Of a stretch of DNA of 64,000 bases, positions 1 to 11,744 are shown one piece after another. Both the position numbers and the translations under genes were made by a program. The notes beneath the pieces were generated by a model. That model made no database searches. It was not told the DNA's origin and saw only the letters and a list, made by a program, of their open reading frames with translations. Source of the stretch: Arthonia radiata (Eukaryota; Ascomycota; Arthoniomycetes; Arthoniales; Arthoniaceae); the NCBI GenBank assembly GCA_002989075.1, contig PSQN01000017.1:3479453-3543452 (forward strand), read 5' to 3'. Positions within the stretch are counted from its first letter, which is position 1; each line of letters starts with the position of its first letter.

Positions 1-3000
1 CGCATACACCACACTGCCATCATCATTGTACGTCTTCGCATTGCGCACCATCAACTGCACATCCATTGCGAACCCGTCCACCCCCTGGTACTCGTGGCGG
101 TTGATCTTCTTCTCGATTTGCTCCATCGCGATCGGCTCTGTAATAATCACGTAGTAATCGGGGTAGCTGGTCTTCGGCGGCAGCTTGCTGAACAGCGCAA
201 TGACATCACGATACTCATCGTCGTCACCAGGTGAAGGCGGCTCCGTCAGCCCATTTAGGTGTTCGAACACGCGCTCTAAGCTGCTCTGCAGTGCTTCTCG
301 CTCTGCCGGTGCAAGCGTCTCGGGCACCTTCGCGCCGCGCCCACGCTTCTTCGGCTGCGAAGGCGGCGTGGGCGCTGAATTAGCGTCCAGATCCAACTCC
401 GCAACGTCGGCGGTGCGCTTGCGGCCGACACCAGCGGACTTGCGGCCGCCGCGACCACGGCGCGATACCATAGGCGCCGGCGACTCAGAAGAGCGAGCAA
501 CAGAGGGAGTGTCGACAGGGTCTTTGGGGCCGCGGCGCTTGTCGATCCTAGCAGCTTTGCGCGCCATAGCGGCTTCGACGGTGTCCTCATCGTTGTCCAT
601 TGCGTCAAGCCACTGCTCTTCCGTGAGGCCGTCGTCATAGCGAACGCGGGTACGCTCACGGGCACCACGGCCGTACGAGATCTCCTCAGCCATCTGCGCG
701 TCGGTGGCTGTGGGTTCGTCTTCCTGGATGAAAACATCGGGCAGTTCGCTGTCCTCTAGGAGACGGCCGTGGCTCTTGCCGCCACCGAAGTGATCGACTT
801 TAGCACGCTGGCGGTCCATCTCCTCGAATATGGGCAGTTCGTCCTCACCACGCTTCATAAGCTCGTTGAGGTCGTCGTCGTCCATCTCTTCAGTACCGAT
901 TTCTTCGGCTTGCTCCGCGGACTCAAGCATGACACGCAGCATGGCGTCTCGCTCTTCATTGGTGGATTTGTTGTCGAATTTACCAGCTTGGATGACCTTG
1001 CCGTCCATAGAGAGCTTGAAATTGGCACGCTCGAGAATCTTCTCCTCGACGGAGTTGGCAGAGATGAGACGAAGGATACGAACTTCGTTCTTCTGACCAA
1101 TGCGATGAGCACGATCTTGAGCTTGTAAATCTTGATGGGGATTCCAGTCCGAGTCAAAGATGATGACTGTGTCAGCAGTTTGAAGGTTGAGACCGAGGCC
1201 ACCAGCGCGCGTTGACAGCAGGAAGCAGAAGTACTCCGAGTTCTCAGCGTTGAACTCCTTTAAAAGGTCGGCACGCTCATCAGACTTGGTACCACCATCC
1301 AGGCGGAGGTACTTGAAGCCGCGATAACGCATGAAATCCTCCATGATGTTCATGATCTGTGTCATTTGGAAGAACATAAGGACACGATGACCTGTGGCGA
1401 GGAACTTTGGTAGGACGCGGTCAAGCAGCTCGAATTTGCCGGCCGATCGCCAGAGTAAATCGTTAGTGCTTCTGCCGGGGTTCATTTGATCCTCGATCTG
1501 CTCGAAGACGAAGGGATGGTTGCAGAGCTTGCGTAACTGCATAAGCATGTTACTGAGACCACGCATGGGAACCTTGTTGCCCTTGGCATCAGCCACATTG
1601 AGCCTATTGCTAGTGATAAGCTGCTTATACAGACGAGCTTGAAGGGCAGAGAGATTGCACTTGATGACGCGCTCTTGCTTGTCAGGTAGATCAGACTCGA
1701 CGTCCTTCTTCAGTCGACGTAACAGGAACGGACGAAGCACTTTGTGTAGACGCCTAATGACCAAGATCTGCTCTTCTTCCGTAAGAGACATGCTGTCTTG
1801 CGCGCCAGTATTGGCGAATGGTGTGTTGAACCACTCGTCGAACGACTTTACGGACTTGAAAATGTTCGGGAGGACGAAATTGAGGAGAGCCCACAGCTCC
1901 GGCAGATTGTTCTGGAGTGGAGTGCCCGTGAGGATGATACGATAGCGAGTGTGGTAGTATGTGGTGATGGTCTGACTGAGCTTCGACCCAGCGTTCTTCA
2001 TGCGGTGACCTTCGTCAACGATCATGTGCAACCAACGGATCTTCGATAAGACAGGTCGATCTTTGATGATGAACTCATACGTGGTGAGCAGGACCTGAAA
2101 GCTTCCATCGCGCATGTAATTCGAAGCCTGTTTACGCTGATTCGGCGGACCCTTGTATACAATACGTCGCACTGACGGCGCCCACTTTTCGAACTCGTTG
2201 TTCCAGTTTGTCAGTGTGCTCAAGGGTACGATCACCAGGAAAGGACCTCTCTGCTGCTTCTTCTCAATGAGGTAGGTAATCAGACTGATGGTCTGAATGG
2301 TCTTGCCTAGACCCATCTCATCTGCAAGGATACCGTTGAGCTTGTTGTTGTATAGCGATATCATCCATTGAAGGCCCTTCAGTTGGTAGTCTTTGAGGCT
2401 GCCACCCACGAGGTTGCTTGACTGTACTGTGATCTCTTCTTTGATGCGGTGAGCCACTTCGTAGTAATCGACCTTGCGCTCACCTTCCTCGTTGTCTTCG
2501 TCAACCTCTTCGCTCTCGCTCTCGGGAGCTTGATCTTGCTCCCATTTAGTACCTGCGCTGCGCTGCTGGCTCTTGACCGATGCAGCTAGCTGCTTCAAGA
2601 AGCCGTCAGTCTGCTTGAGGAGGTGGGAGATACGTGAGTCTTTGGCTTGACCAAGCAGCTTCAAGTATGTCTCTTCGTCGTTGGCCTTCAGCGCTTGAAG
2701 ACGCTGCTTTGCAGTGCGCTCGACACGCTTCTGTTCGTCCTTCTCGATCTGCTGGTGCTGTGCCATCATAGCACGACCGAGGCGGCGGACGCGCTCTTGA
2801 GATTCGCGTGCTGATCTGCGCAGCTCTTCGGCCTGTTGAACAATTGACTTGATGAAGTCGTCGTGCTTCTGTTTCTCCTTGGAAACACGGGCTTCGCGCT
2901 GCTGCTTCTCGAGGCGCTCTGTCAGACGCGCTTCTCTAAGTGATTGCTTCTTCTGCCGTCGGTAGAGGGATCGATTGGCTGTCATGGCGAGGTTATCAGC

Positions 3001-3975
3001 ATGAACCATCTCTCGGCTGACTTGCTGCCGAAGAGCACGCTGCTTAGGTAGCAGACAAAGCATCTTGTACTCGAGCAAAGCCTTCAGCTTCATAGAGGTG
3101 TCGGGCTCGGCAACATCGCCCTTGCTCGAATCCCATGAAGCCAAGTTGGCGTTCAGCTTCTCGAGCTCTGCTTTGCGGTTGACGATGCGATTATAGATGA
3201 TGTTCTCCCGCTCTTCACGTACACGCTCGGGATCGATGCCCGTGGGCATGATGCTAGGATAGAATGATCTACCTTTGCGGTCTGCATACTTTTGATAGTC
3301 GATGAACTTTTGCAGAGACTCGTACGGTGACTTGTAGGTCTCATAGGTGTGTACCGGAGCATTGGGTGTCGCATCGTGATTGGCATCGCTGCCACGTGCT
3401 TGACGTGCCTGTTGATCGACGATCTGGGTAGCAGCATCCAGCGCTTGGTCAGGAGTCGGCGCTGGGGGTTGCTGCTGTGACACGAAGATCTTGCGCTGTA
3501 GACCTGGGTCGAGCGGTGCATCTCTCGCGAGAAGTTTGAAAGCAGTCATCTGGTTATTAAGCATGACCTTCTGTTCTTCCGTGAGCTGGAATCGGGCACC
3601 AGGAGACCCCTGGGCATCTGCATTGCCGTTCGAGTCTTGTTCACCGTTCACGCCGTTGGCCGAAGGAGCGGATGGTGGGCGGAAACCGTTCTGTTGTGCA
3701 GTACCATTTTGTAGGGACTGTTGCTGTTGATGCATCTGGGCTTGTTTTTGCATGTACATGGCGCGCTGTCGCTGCATGTGAATGTGCTTTTTCGCACTCT
3801 CGAGGACGTTGCGCAACTTGAGCGCATCAGGACTATTGCTCAGTCCTTGTGAGCAGAGCTGTTGATATTTCTGATGCATTTCCCGCAATTGCTGGCCATC
3901 GAAATTGGGTGGCAGTTGCGGGGCAGCGCCCTGATCGGAAGGCATCGCGCCTGCCGGCATCATTGCGCTGGCCAT
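1..3975 (-). CDS. STH1: SNF2-family chromatin-remodelling ATPase (RSC Sth1 / SWI/SNF Snf2 type), 3' end beyond window
   Basis: ATP-dependent nucleosome remodeller, the catalytic subunit of an RSC or SWI/SNF complex in the nucleus. One uninterrupted frame of 1,325 codons runs from the ATG at 3975 to the window edge. Domains in order: a Q-rich N-terminus, a QLQ domain (about residues 127-162, RFQLTEEQ), an HSA region (about 290-360), a charged linker, a DEXD ATPase from about 526 with Walker A DEMGLGKT (about 552) and DEGH (about 654), helicase C (about 847-990, AQDRAHRIGQ), a SnAC-like segment, an R/G-rich AT-hook-like stretch and a bromodomain (from about 1226) that is still open at base 1. 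The short N-terminus before QLQ suits Sth1/Snf21 better than yeast Snf2, but the paralogue assignment is inference. I see no intron. Confidence 0.96.
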   Translation of the reverse strand, partial: MASAMMPAGAMPSDQGAAPQLPPNFDGQQLREMHQKYQQLCSQGLSNSPDALKLRNVLESAKKHIHMQRQRAMYMQKQAQMHQQQQSLQNGTAQQNGFRPPSAPSANGVNGEQDSNGNADAQGSPGARFQLTEEQKVMLNNQMTAFKLLARDAPLDPGLQRKIFVSQQQPPAPTPDQALDAATQIVDQQARQARGSDANHDATPNAPVHTYETYKSPYESLQKFIDYQKYADRKGRSFYPSIMPTGIDPERVREERENIIYNRIVNRKAELEKLNANLASWDSSKGDVAEPDTSMKLKALLEYKMLCLLPKQRALRQQVSREMVHADNLAMTANRSLYRRQKKQSLREARLTERLEKQQREARVSKEKQKHDDFIKSIVQQAEELRRSARESQERVRRLGRAMMAQHQQIEKDEQKRVERTAKQRLQALKANDEETYLKLLGQAKDSRISHLLKQTDGFLKQLAASVKSQQRSAGTKWEQDQAPESESEEVDEDNEEGERKVDYYEVAHRIKEEITVQSSNLVGGSLKDYQLKGLQWMISLYNNKLNGILADEMGLGKTIQTISLITYLIEKKQQRGPFLVIVPLSTLTNWNNEFEKWAPSVRRIVYKGPPNQRKQASNYMRDGSFQVLLTTYEFIIKDRPVLSKIRWLHMIVDEGHRMKNAGSKLSQTITTYYHTRYRIILTGTPLQNNLPELWALLNFVLPNIFKSVKSFDEWFNTPFANTGAQDSMSLTEEEQILVIRRLHKVLRPFLLRRLKKDVESDLPDKQERVIKCNLSALQARLYKQLITSNRLNVADAKGNKVPMRGLSNMLMQLRKLCNHPFVFEQIEDQMNPGRSTNDLLWRSAGKFELLDRVLPKFLATGHRVLMFFQMTQIMNIMEDFMRYRGFKYLRLDGGTKSDERADLLKEFNAENSEYFCFLLSTRAGGLGLNLQTADTVIIFDSDWNPHQDLQAQDRAHRIGQKNEVRILRLISANSVEEKILERANFKLSMDGKVIQAGKFDNKSTNEERDAMLRVMLESAEQAEEIGTEEMDDDDLNELMKRGEDELPIFEEMDRQRAKVDHFGGGKSHGRLLEDSELPDVFIQEDEPTATDAQMAEEISYGRGARERTRVRYDDGLTEEQWLDAMDNDEDTVEAAMARKAARIDKRRGPKDPVDTPSVARSSESPAPMVSRRGRGGRKSAGVGRKRTADVAELDLDANSAPTPPSQPKKRGRGAKVPETLAPAEREALQSSLERVFEHLNGLTEPPSPGDDDEYRDVIALFSKLPPKTSYPDYYVIITEPIAMEQIEKKINRHEYQGVDGFAMDVQLMVRNAKTYNDDGSVVYA

Positions 3976-4487
3976 CGTTGCGGACTTTGGGAGGAGCGAG
4001 GGACCGGAGTCGGGAATAACGAAGCGCGTCGGAGTGGGGGGTGACAGAAGCGGAAGGGACAGGCGTGAGGCAGGGGGGCCTCAGCGCGCAGAGGCGCGAG
4101 GGGAGTGTGGAAAGGTTCAGAGGTGAATGCAAATGGCTGGCAGAGAAAAGTAGTGGGGAGTGGTGATGGCAGGCGTCGCAAATGAGACGCGCTTGGATGA
4201 TCTGGGCGCGCAGCAGAGACTCGTTGCAGTCGAACAATCGTGAGAGCCCAAAACCCTGAAGCGGTTCGCAACTGCCAGCCTTGTAGCCTTGCCAAGGCGC
4301 GCTAGTGAGATCACGTGAAGTACGCTTACGTAAGCATAGAATGAAGACGAGCTCAACATTGATAAATTGTCACTTTTATCCCGTTTAGAAGAACAACAGG
4401 TATAACGGCCAGTATTTATGCTGCCTCAAAGGCACATAGGCACGGTTGCGCACGAGTTCCATGCAGTTTTGTCCCCCGGTAGCCACG
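3976..4487. other. Intergenic, 512 bp
   Basis: This is the presumed promoter and 5' UTR of the SNF2/STH1 gene on the left and the 3' flank of the SDR gene on the right. The part next to 3975 is C/T-rich on the gene strand. I see no supported gene. Confidence 0.6.
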
Positions 4488-5431
4488 TTACAACATCTTC
4501 TTCACATTCTTCCCAATCGCTCTCGGCAGCAGCGGCTCGGTGGCAATCTCCCAATGACCCATCTGCTCCGTGTCGAACATCCATCGAACATTGTCACTGC
4601 TGTACTCTGGCGGCTGCTTGAAGATCATGTCGTCCCTCGCTAGTTCAATCGTTTGGCCGATCAAAGTGTCATTATCTAGTACTGCGTCGAAGGCCTTCGT
4701 TGCCGTGCTCAATGGCGTCAACTGCTTCGGGTCCCAGAGGTGCCTTGCGTGAGGCGGCATTATGCCAGTATCAACCAATACGGGACACAACGCGTTTACC
4801 GCGATATTCTCTTCGGCCAACACTGGCGCTATCGAGCGAACGAAACCGATCAGACCGTGCTTGCTGGCTGCATAGAGAGGTATAGTATAGTTTGGGCTGA
4901 GTTCAAGATCAGCTCGACCGGATCTCTGCCCACGCAGGCGCATTGCGTCAGCTCTGCGAAAAGTCTGAACACTTACTATAGCCCGACCACGCTCGACGTG
5001 ACCACAATCTTCCCCTTCACCTGGTGTCTCTTTCTCGCAAAATGCGTGAACAAGCGCGTGGCTTGCAAGACTGCCACTAGGTTGACCTGAATTGTTTTAG
5101 TGTCCAGTGGCAATGGCAGACCTTCCTCGTCAAGTTCTCCGTCCTTGTAGATGGCGTCGGTATCTGCAATGCCGGCATTCAAGAAGGCAACGTCGAGGCG
5201 GTTCGACGCCCACTCAAAGACGCGTTTGAAGGCATGAGCCTGCTGCGAATAGTCTGAAATGTCGACATGTAGGAACAGACAGTCAGATCCCAGCTTCTCG
5301 GCTTCCGCTTCGCCTGATGACTTGTTGACATCGAGTATGGCAACAAGATACCCGCGCGAGAGCAGGTGCTTCGTTACTGCCAGGCCTATACCGCTCGCGC
5401 CGCCAGTGACCAAAGCGGAAGGCTTGGACAT
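4488..5431 (-). CDS. Short-chain dehydrogenase/reductase, 15-hydroxyprostaglandin-dehydrogenase-like
   Basis: NAD(P)-dependent oxidoreductase of the classical SDR family, probably cytosolic; the substrate is unknown. Two exons, 5431-4977 and 4896-4488, flank an 80-nt intron (GTAAGT...CTCAG) and give 287 aa. The cofactor motif TGGASGIG is at residues 9-16 and an Asp after beta-2 (D34) favours NAD over NADP. The catalytic residues are Ser146/147 and Y160-x3-K164 (YAASK). The intron interrupts the codon for the Tyr of the GLYPNYT segment, and splicing restores the expected spacing between the Ser and the YxxxK. The ATG at 5431 is preferred over an in-frame upstream codon at 5470, which would add 13 residues ahead of the Rossmann strand. 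The closest look is to fungal 15-PGDH-like SDRs. No biosynthetic cluster surrounds it. Confidence 0.9.
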
Positions 5432-5908
5432 GTTGCAAACCTGTAGGCAACAAGGTGTTATGACTAGCAAGAAATATCCTCAAGTAGATTATTCGCAAGA
5501 GGCTTCAACCAGGAGTAAAAAACTCAAGATGTTCTTGAGGAACTCTATGGATAGTCTCCAAACAATGGTCAGCCTTCCCTAACCTTCGACTACTCTTGAA
5601 ATACATGATCAGCTATGCATAGGAAGATAGCCACATTTAAGCGTCGAGCTAGCCGCTTCCCCTCCTCGGAAGGAGCTTGGCCGGCCTCTCGATACGGCCA
5701 ACAGCCACTGTTGCAAATACTTTGAGCCTTGTACCAATACCAGACGCCAGAAAGGCCTGAGTGAGTGATCAGGCTTGTAATCTGGCACTCGATAGTATTA
5801 GGGAAATCAACGTTCACAGCGAGCCACATAGAGCGTTACGCCTGTGCTGCGTCGGTGTCCTGTTGTGCAAGCATAGACCGCAGATTGTTCCGAATCAGAT
5901 TTTCCTCA
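5432..5908. other. Intergenic, 477 bp
   Basis: Promoter side of the SDR gene and 3' flank of the MFS gene. Several short open frames are present, but none has conserved features. Confidence 0.5.
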
Positions 5909-7477
5909 TCAACGCAACCCTCTTCCATGCTCTGTAGCAAGCTTCCAGTACCTCTTGCTGCTTGCCTCCCGCAATCGCTTACTGAACAGCAGCATTGGAA
6001 TCCACGCAAGACTGGCGGCAAACCCAACACCAGCTGCAAGCCCAAACGCGCCTCTTGTGCCCATGTCCTCGATCCAAGGACCTATGCCATAGCTCACTGC
6101 AAATGACATCAAGTTGCGCACAATGATAACAGCAGTCAAAGCATCGCCAGCCACCTCACGGTAGCAATCCACTAAATAGGTGACGCTTATGCTCGCTCCA
6201 CAGGCGTTCTGAAAAGCCAGAAAGCCAAGTGCAAACAATAAACCAACCCAGTGGACGTGCGCAGCCGAGCCGAGACCCCAGAGGAGAAGTCCAGCAGGAA
6301 TGAGGACCATAGGCAGAGCGAACAGCCAAAGGCGGTACTCGGGCTCAAAGATACCGTTCCGTCGTCGAGCGAGGCGGACGATGAGGAAGTCTGAGAGTGG
6401 CCCTGTAGCAAGGAAGCCGACAGCCACGCCGATGACGCCAGCAAGATAGCTGAGGCCTACGATCGAGGGTGAGAAGTTGTAGGGAGACTCTGAGAGGGTA
6501 GAGGACGAAGTCGCGTTGAGAACGTTGAACCAGATCAGACAGCTACCGTAGACAAAGCCTGCGTATAGAGGTACTGGCCAGAGGAGGAACTGCAACTGTC
6601 GTCTAAGATGGCGATGCAGAGCAAAAGGACGGTGGTTCTCGATCAACCTTAGACGGTGAAGGTAGCTGCTCGGCGTGTGGTTCCGCTCGAAAAGGTCGCT
6701 GCGGGACATGTCCCTCTTAACATCGGTCTTCGAATTGGCGGCGGTCGTTTTTGATAAGCCTGACTGCTCGTCAAGACGATCAAAGTTGGTTTCCTCCATT
6801 GCAAAAAACAGAAACACTACAGCCACACCACAGAATATAGCAGTCCACCAAAAGACCCACCGATAGCCTTGTCCGTCGTTGATGAAGCCACATATGATAG
6901 GAGCGAAGAAATTGCTCCCAACCAAAGCAGCGGCGTATACCGACATATAGAAGCCACGTTGATGGACGAAGTAAAGGTCAGCTACGCTTGCCTCTGGAAG
7001 CGCTTCGACCGGGCTCGCAAAGAAGCCGGTGATGATGCTTCTCGCATACCACTGGCCTCTACTAGTGCTGATGAAGGGACCCCATATACTCATTGCCATC
7101 AAGCCCAGCAGGGATAACAGGTAGACCGGTCGCTTGCCATATTGCAAAGCTAATGGCTGCCAGAATAGGAGTCCAAGGCCTGCCAGTAGAAACAGATAGC
7201 CTGTACCGGCGTTCAGAGTCGCCAATGCAAGTCCCCTTTGCTCTGATAGTGGCTCAAGGACCGAATATAAATTTGAGCCGGCAAAGCCATCGAAGAAGGT
7301 GTAGATCGTCGTGCATGTCGTTGCCAGGGCTTTGCGCTGCGTTGAGCAGTTGAGTGGGTCTTCGGAAGATGCTGAGGGCTCTGGCTGGAGAACGATATTT
7401 TCATGACCAGCTTTGCCCGAGGTTAGATGTCGGTCGACGAGGCGCTGAGTGCCCGGTGGGCTCTCCGAATTATCCAT
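5909..7477 (-). CDS. MFS transporter, DHA1 (drug:H+ antiporter) type
   Basis: Twelve-helix plasma-membrane transporter of the major facilitator superfamily, likely a proton-coupled exporter of small molecules. Single exon, 522 aa. The cytoplasmic N-terminus carries the fungal DHA1 signature EDPLNCS, followed by hydrophobic helices, a central hydrophilic loop (about residues 235-290) and a second half with [20 protein letters not shown], the loop-8/9 motif of the family. The reading frame is open to 7483, but that codon is GTG; the first ATG is at 7477. It is the same subfamily as the transporter at 20334-22125 but clearly diverged, so this is not a recent duplication. The substrate cannot be told from sequence. 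Confidence 0.92.
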   Translation of the reverse strand: MDNSESPPGTQRLVDRHLTSGKAGHENIVLQPEPSASSEDPLNCSTQRKALATTCTTIYTFFDGFAGSNLYSVLEPLSEQRGLALATLNAGTGYLFLLAGLGLLFWQPLALQYGKRPVYLLSLLGLMAMSIWGPFISTSRGQWYARSIITGFFASPVEALPEASVADLYFVHQRGFYMSVYAAALVGSNFFAPIICGFINDGQGYRWVFWWTAIFCGVAVVFLFFAMEETNFDRLDEQSGLSKTTAANSKTDVKRDMSRSDLFERNHTPSSYLHRLRLIENHRPFALHRHLRRQLQFLLWPVPLYAGFVYGSCLIWFNVLNATSSSTLSESPYNFSPSIVGLSYLAGVIGVAVGFLATGPLSDFLIVRLARRRNGIFEPEYRLWLFALPMVLIPAGLLLWGLGSAAHVHWVGLLFALGFLAFQNACGASISVTYLVDCYREVAGDALTAVIIVRNLMSFAVSYGIGPWIEDMGTRGAFGLAAGVGFAASLAWIPMLLFSKRLREASSKRYWKLATEHGRGLR

Positions 7478-7753
7478 CGCCACCGAACAGCATCAATTTC
7501 ACATGCAGTGCCTTCCACATTAGTTTCAACATCGTTGACAAGAGTTTGCCCGTTGAACGATGGCTATAAAAAGTCAAATTGAAACCAACAACGGTCAACT
7601 TCCCCAATGAGCAGGCCGTGAGCTTCCAAACATCGAGAGCAGGTATTCACAGAAAACATTTCTCATTATGTTCATCAAGATCCCAATGATGAGTCCAGTC
7701 CAAAGACTTTGGCAGCTGCTTGATCCGTTCAGCCGTCTAGCATCCGAGGATAC

Positions 7754-10413
7754 CTACCCAACCACAGTCTTCTGACTCAGATGCTCCAAAAAGCCGCTCA
7801 AATCCTCCTTCTTCACTTCGATTACACAATGCTCAAAGCTGTCTTGCTTGACACGAGCATTGGTCTCCGCTGCGGCTTCCGAGAAAGCGACACCAAACTT
7901 GTTGCGCATCTGCGAGCTGCTGCCGTCTTCATCGTCGTCCTCAGAGGAGCTGCTGCTTTCTCCCGTCTCATCGTCTTCTGTCCCTTCTTCATCCTCGTCG
8001 CTATTAGCCTCAGCACGTTCCGCCCGCTTCCGCTCTTTCTCTTTTCTCTTCGCTTCTCTTTTTCGCTCTTTCTCCTTGACTCGCTTTTGCTTACTTTGCT
8101 CCTTTTGCTGTTTTGTGGTCTGATTTCGGAAACCATTGCTACCTCCGCCGCCAAGACCTACGACCACATAGAGCCCGCGAACTTCCTCGAGACAACCAAG
8201 CACTAGTGGCGTAAGTGTCTTTCTGGACTTTCGCCCTTTTCCGTCCTCCACCTGCCTCTCCGGCTCACTTTCTGCGATGGCGTCTCCAAGCCACAGCGCA
8301 AGCTTTGTCAGTGCACCGGGAGCACAAAACAAACCTACATCAGGTCCTTCTTTGATTAGCCCCATGCGGAATGCTCGCAGATGCTTGATCTGTTTTTTGT
8401 GGAGTAAGGTCGTGCCTGTACGGATGATGGAGCGATATAAGGACTGCGCCAAAGGAACGGCATTCATCAACTGCTTTGGCGCCAGCAGGGCATCATAAGC
8501 AGTGTAGAAGCGTACGCGAGCATCTTCCGCCGTCGACATCGCTTCCGGTATAGCCTGGCTTTGTGGCGAAGCTGAATGTCGCATGTGCGGTAGCGTGTTT
8601 AGCCGACCGTGATCCACATCGAGGATGGCGCTGATCAGGATCGAAACATCTGCAGCGCTCAAGCATGCTTTCCAGCCCCAGCTGCGCACAAAGCCCCATC
8701 CTTCTCTATGGCTAGTATTCCCACTTACCGGCGGCACAAGACCCTCCAAGTCGTATAGCGGCGCGACTTCAAGCAAACGTTCTCGAAGGACCTTCTTCAG
8801 TTCCATGTCCATGTGCGTGTAATTTTGCTTGGACTGGCTGAGGCTGACGCCCATCTTAGCAAGAAGCTTGTGTAACCTCCTTCGACCCGAGCCATTCCAG
8901 ATGTGTAATTTGGTTGAAAGATACGGTGAATGGAGCATGCTGTCGTAAAGACTCCAGTGGCGGATGAGAAGAAATCGAGGCTCAGGGGACAGTCGTATCG
9001 CAGTATCCGTGGGAGATCTGGCATGAGTCTGGATAATGTCTGTGGCGTGTCCGCGAGTGATCTCACGACCGAGTTCATTCAGCTCTGGGGGATTAAGGCG
9101 TTTTGCTTCATCTCTGAGGAGTTGACGTATTCGAAATCCACGCGAGCCGGTCCAGCCATGTTCTCGGTCAGGCAGCTCGTAGTCCCTGTCATGATTTGTT
9201 AGTGAGACACCAGTCGGTGTGCGGCCGTACAGCTCAGAGCTTGAGACGCCAATGATCGCCAGCCACAATGTGTCATTGTCTTCACGACCGAGCTCAGAGG
9301 CCAATGAGTACATCATCGAAGACACAGGTTCTGAATAGGATGTTCCTTGAGTGTGGTAGACTTCGATGGTGGCAGCATGCTTTCGACGGTCTCTCAGAAA
9401 AGCTCTTCGCTGTTGTCTTCGTGATGGTGGCTTGGGTGCGGCAGGAAGCGGTTCAGGTTGAGACGACATCTGGTTTGACGGCGGCGTAGATCCGAGCGAT
9501 GTATCTGCATTCTCCAGGGGTCTTCTCATTTTGCGAGGAGACAAGGGTAACGAGGTCGACTGTCGCACAATCAGCATATCCAGCCTCGCTAGCTCATTTC
9601 ATTTGCGGAGCATTTCATGTTCAGACGACTTACAGAGTTGCTGCGCCGTCTTTGCAGGGGTCGCGCGTTCTCCTCCTCATCATCACTCGCAATGTCGTCA
9701 AGCTCCCAGGACTTGCGCTTTCGGCCTGATGACGTATGGCTTGAAGATGTCGCCGATCCTCTGTCCGAATCAGAGTCATCTGAGTGGCCCTCTTCTTCAT
9801 TCAGATCCTCAATGCCTAGGACGTTCGTGCCCATACGCTCCAGCGCGAAATGGGCGGCTCGTTGTGGTTCGAGCTCGTCAGATATGTCGCCATCATCCCA
9901 TACGATAATGCCGCCTCTTCCCGTCTTCCAGGCTCTCGAGATCTGACCATCGCTCACGCCAGGAACGGATACGCGGCCCTCCCTTTCGCCGTTCCGCGCC
10001 ATGACAGAGCCAAATACGTTCGCCAAGTTGTATGGTCTCCGAGAATCCAGAATCCATATGTCTATGCCATCAGCGTCGACGTTGCCCGCGTCATCTTGTT
10101 GGAGGCCGAGTAGATTCGCCAGGTCGACTAAGCCACCGACTCCAAGACAGACTGCGACCCCACCAACCCCACCGTTCGAAGACCGCATGGGTTGGACTAG
10201 ATCGGCGCCAGCAGCCATGAGATCTCCATATCCAGCAATAGGCTTTATCTTGTGTGGAATGTAGTCGCGTTTCAGTAGAGCTGACAAAATACGTGTAGCA
10301 CAGAGGGCGTCTGGTTCGAGGGCGGCAAGGATGAGGACCGGCGGTGACAGGGCATGTTGACTGCGGACAAGCTGAAGGTACAGATGGGATACCAATGTTC
10401 GTGGTAAATACAT
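7754..10413 (-). CDS. CDC45: Cell division control protein 45 (CMG helicase subunit)
   Basis: Replication-fork factor that joins Mcm2-7 and GINS to form the CMG helicase in the nucleus. Two exons, 10413-9634 and 9559-7754, with a 74-nt phase-0 intron (GTAAGT, branch GCTGATT, GACAG), give 861 aa. The start reads MYLPRTLVSHLY, the usual Cdc45 beginning; an in-frame non-ATG extension upstream is ignored. The N-terminal half has the degenerate DHH-like fold segment (about residues 20-165), followed by a long acidic, Ser/Asp-rich linker that spans the intron, and then the conserved region with GWGFVRSWGWKACLSAADV. A second low-complexity K/E/R then D/E insert (about 760-815) precedes the conserved C-terminus. 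The length is above the yeast protein (650 aa), explained by the two inserts. Confidence 0.96.
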
Positions 10414-11744
10414 ATTGAGTCGAGTGACATGGAATAGTGGATGAGTTGAAAGGAGCTCGCAGGTGTCGCGAGCGGTCCTGTGTTCGTGTCTGAGTCGCTT
10501 CTTCGAGCTGGAACAGGCAAAATCAAGCAATAAAGAACATATGCGCTATGGTATAGATGGATACAGTGGGCCACATTGCTGGCAGCGAGCAAAAGCTGCT
10601 AGATGCGGACGAGTGTAGTGGATAGGTATTTGCTGCAAGTTTTGGCTCAGATCGGAAGACGCGTCAAGTCGCGTCGCAGAGTGTACTGACTCGATGCATT
10701 GCGTGCCTGAATTTTGGGGCACAACTTGGCACAACCTCGCACCTGATGAGCAACGTGACCACGTCCAACACCACCACACATGAGCTCGCTTTCGACGCAA
10801 AACGACGGGAGATGGATACGATTGAGGCGTTCCATTCGTGTGCGAAGTGGCGTCTTTGAGGACCACCTCATTCGTCTCGCACCGCTTCTGTGTGAGCGAA
10901 CCGACGGCAAAATGGTAGCGGTCCTGCATGCGTACAATGATACTATCGCTATGGACGCGTAGTGGCGTCTGAATGTTGCTCAAGCACATACTAGTTCTGG
11001 GACTAACACTGCGCCGGAGACTCGGACGCGCTTTTGAGGCGGATAGTTCCATTCTTCCTCTCAACACCACCTCTGATACCGACGGTTGGCCTGCTCTGCA
11101 AAGGCGATTGGCCAACTTCACAGCCATCGGATTGCGATGGAATTTGGTAGAGAACTCGATTGAAACAGGATCCACTATACCATGCACGCTGATGCCGCAG
11201 CGAGGACACCTCGTGAGATCATTATCTGGTAATGTGCTCAAATCTGTGGCGCGTCCCCAACCAAGGTTTTAGCTTAACGTTGAGAGCTTAGCCATAACCA
11301 CCCATGTTGAGACTGATGCGTACCTGACGCTATCTTTGAAGACGGCAGCCACGCCGCTGTCACCGGAGAAGGCGTCGCGGGTACCTGAGATCCTAAGGAT
11401 GAAAGGCGCCACTTGTGGATATACCACAAAGCCAGCCGCCGTCTCTATTGATTCGGTCTTTACGATGATGTTATTGGCTCAGCAGTGTGCACCTGATTTT
11501 TGATATTACGAGTTCCGCACATTTTGGAGGGCAAGCTCCTGCATCTGATTGAGCCACCGCCCGATGACAGAGCACTACGGGAACATTAGTCCACAACAAT
11601 GTGCTCAGACATGCGTCTTTACAGAGGCATAGAATATCGTGGTCTCTCCCTCTGTCCTATCCGAGTACACTCTCAATCAATTGTTTGCACGCATCGACTT
11701 GACAACTTATGCGGAACTGGCAATAAAACTCACACTCATACACC
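10414..11744. other. Region with unresolved coding potential between CDC45 and the SUN gene
   Basis: Both strands stay open over long parts of this 1.3 kb. On the minus strand a 696-bp frame (11241-10546) carries CPRCG near its start and CQQCG near its end but begins at TTG. Another minus-strand frame around 11490-11350 reads like protein. Candidate splice sites exist (a donor near 11384, an acceptor near 11247), but no model with an ATG and clean junctions emerged. I list it as a possible intron-rich minus-strand gene without a function. Confidence 0.3.

Noticed and set aside
8706-8728. Intron-like GTAAGT...CATAG within CDC45 exon 2
   Set aside because: Only 23 nt, too short for a fungal intron, and removing it would break the frame; read through it gives the conserved protein.
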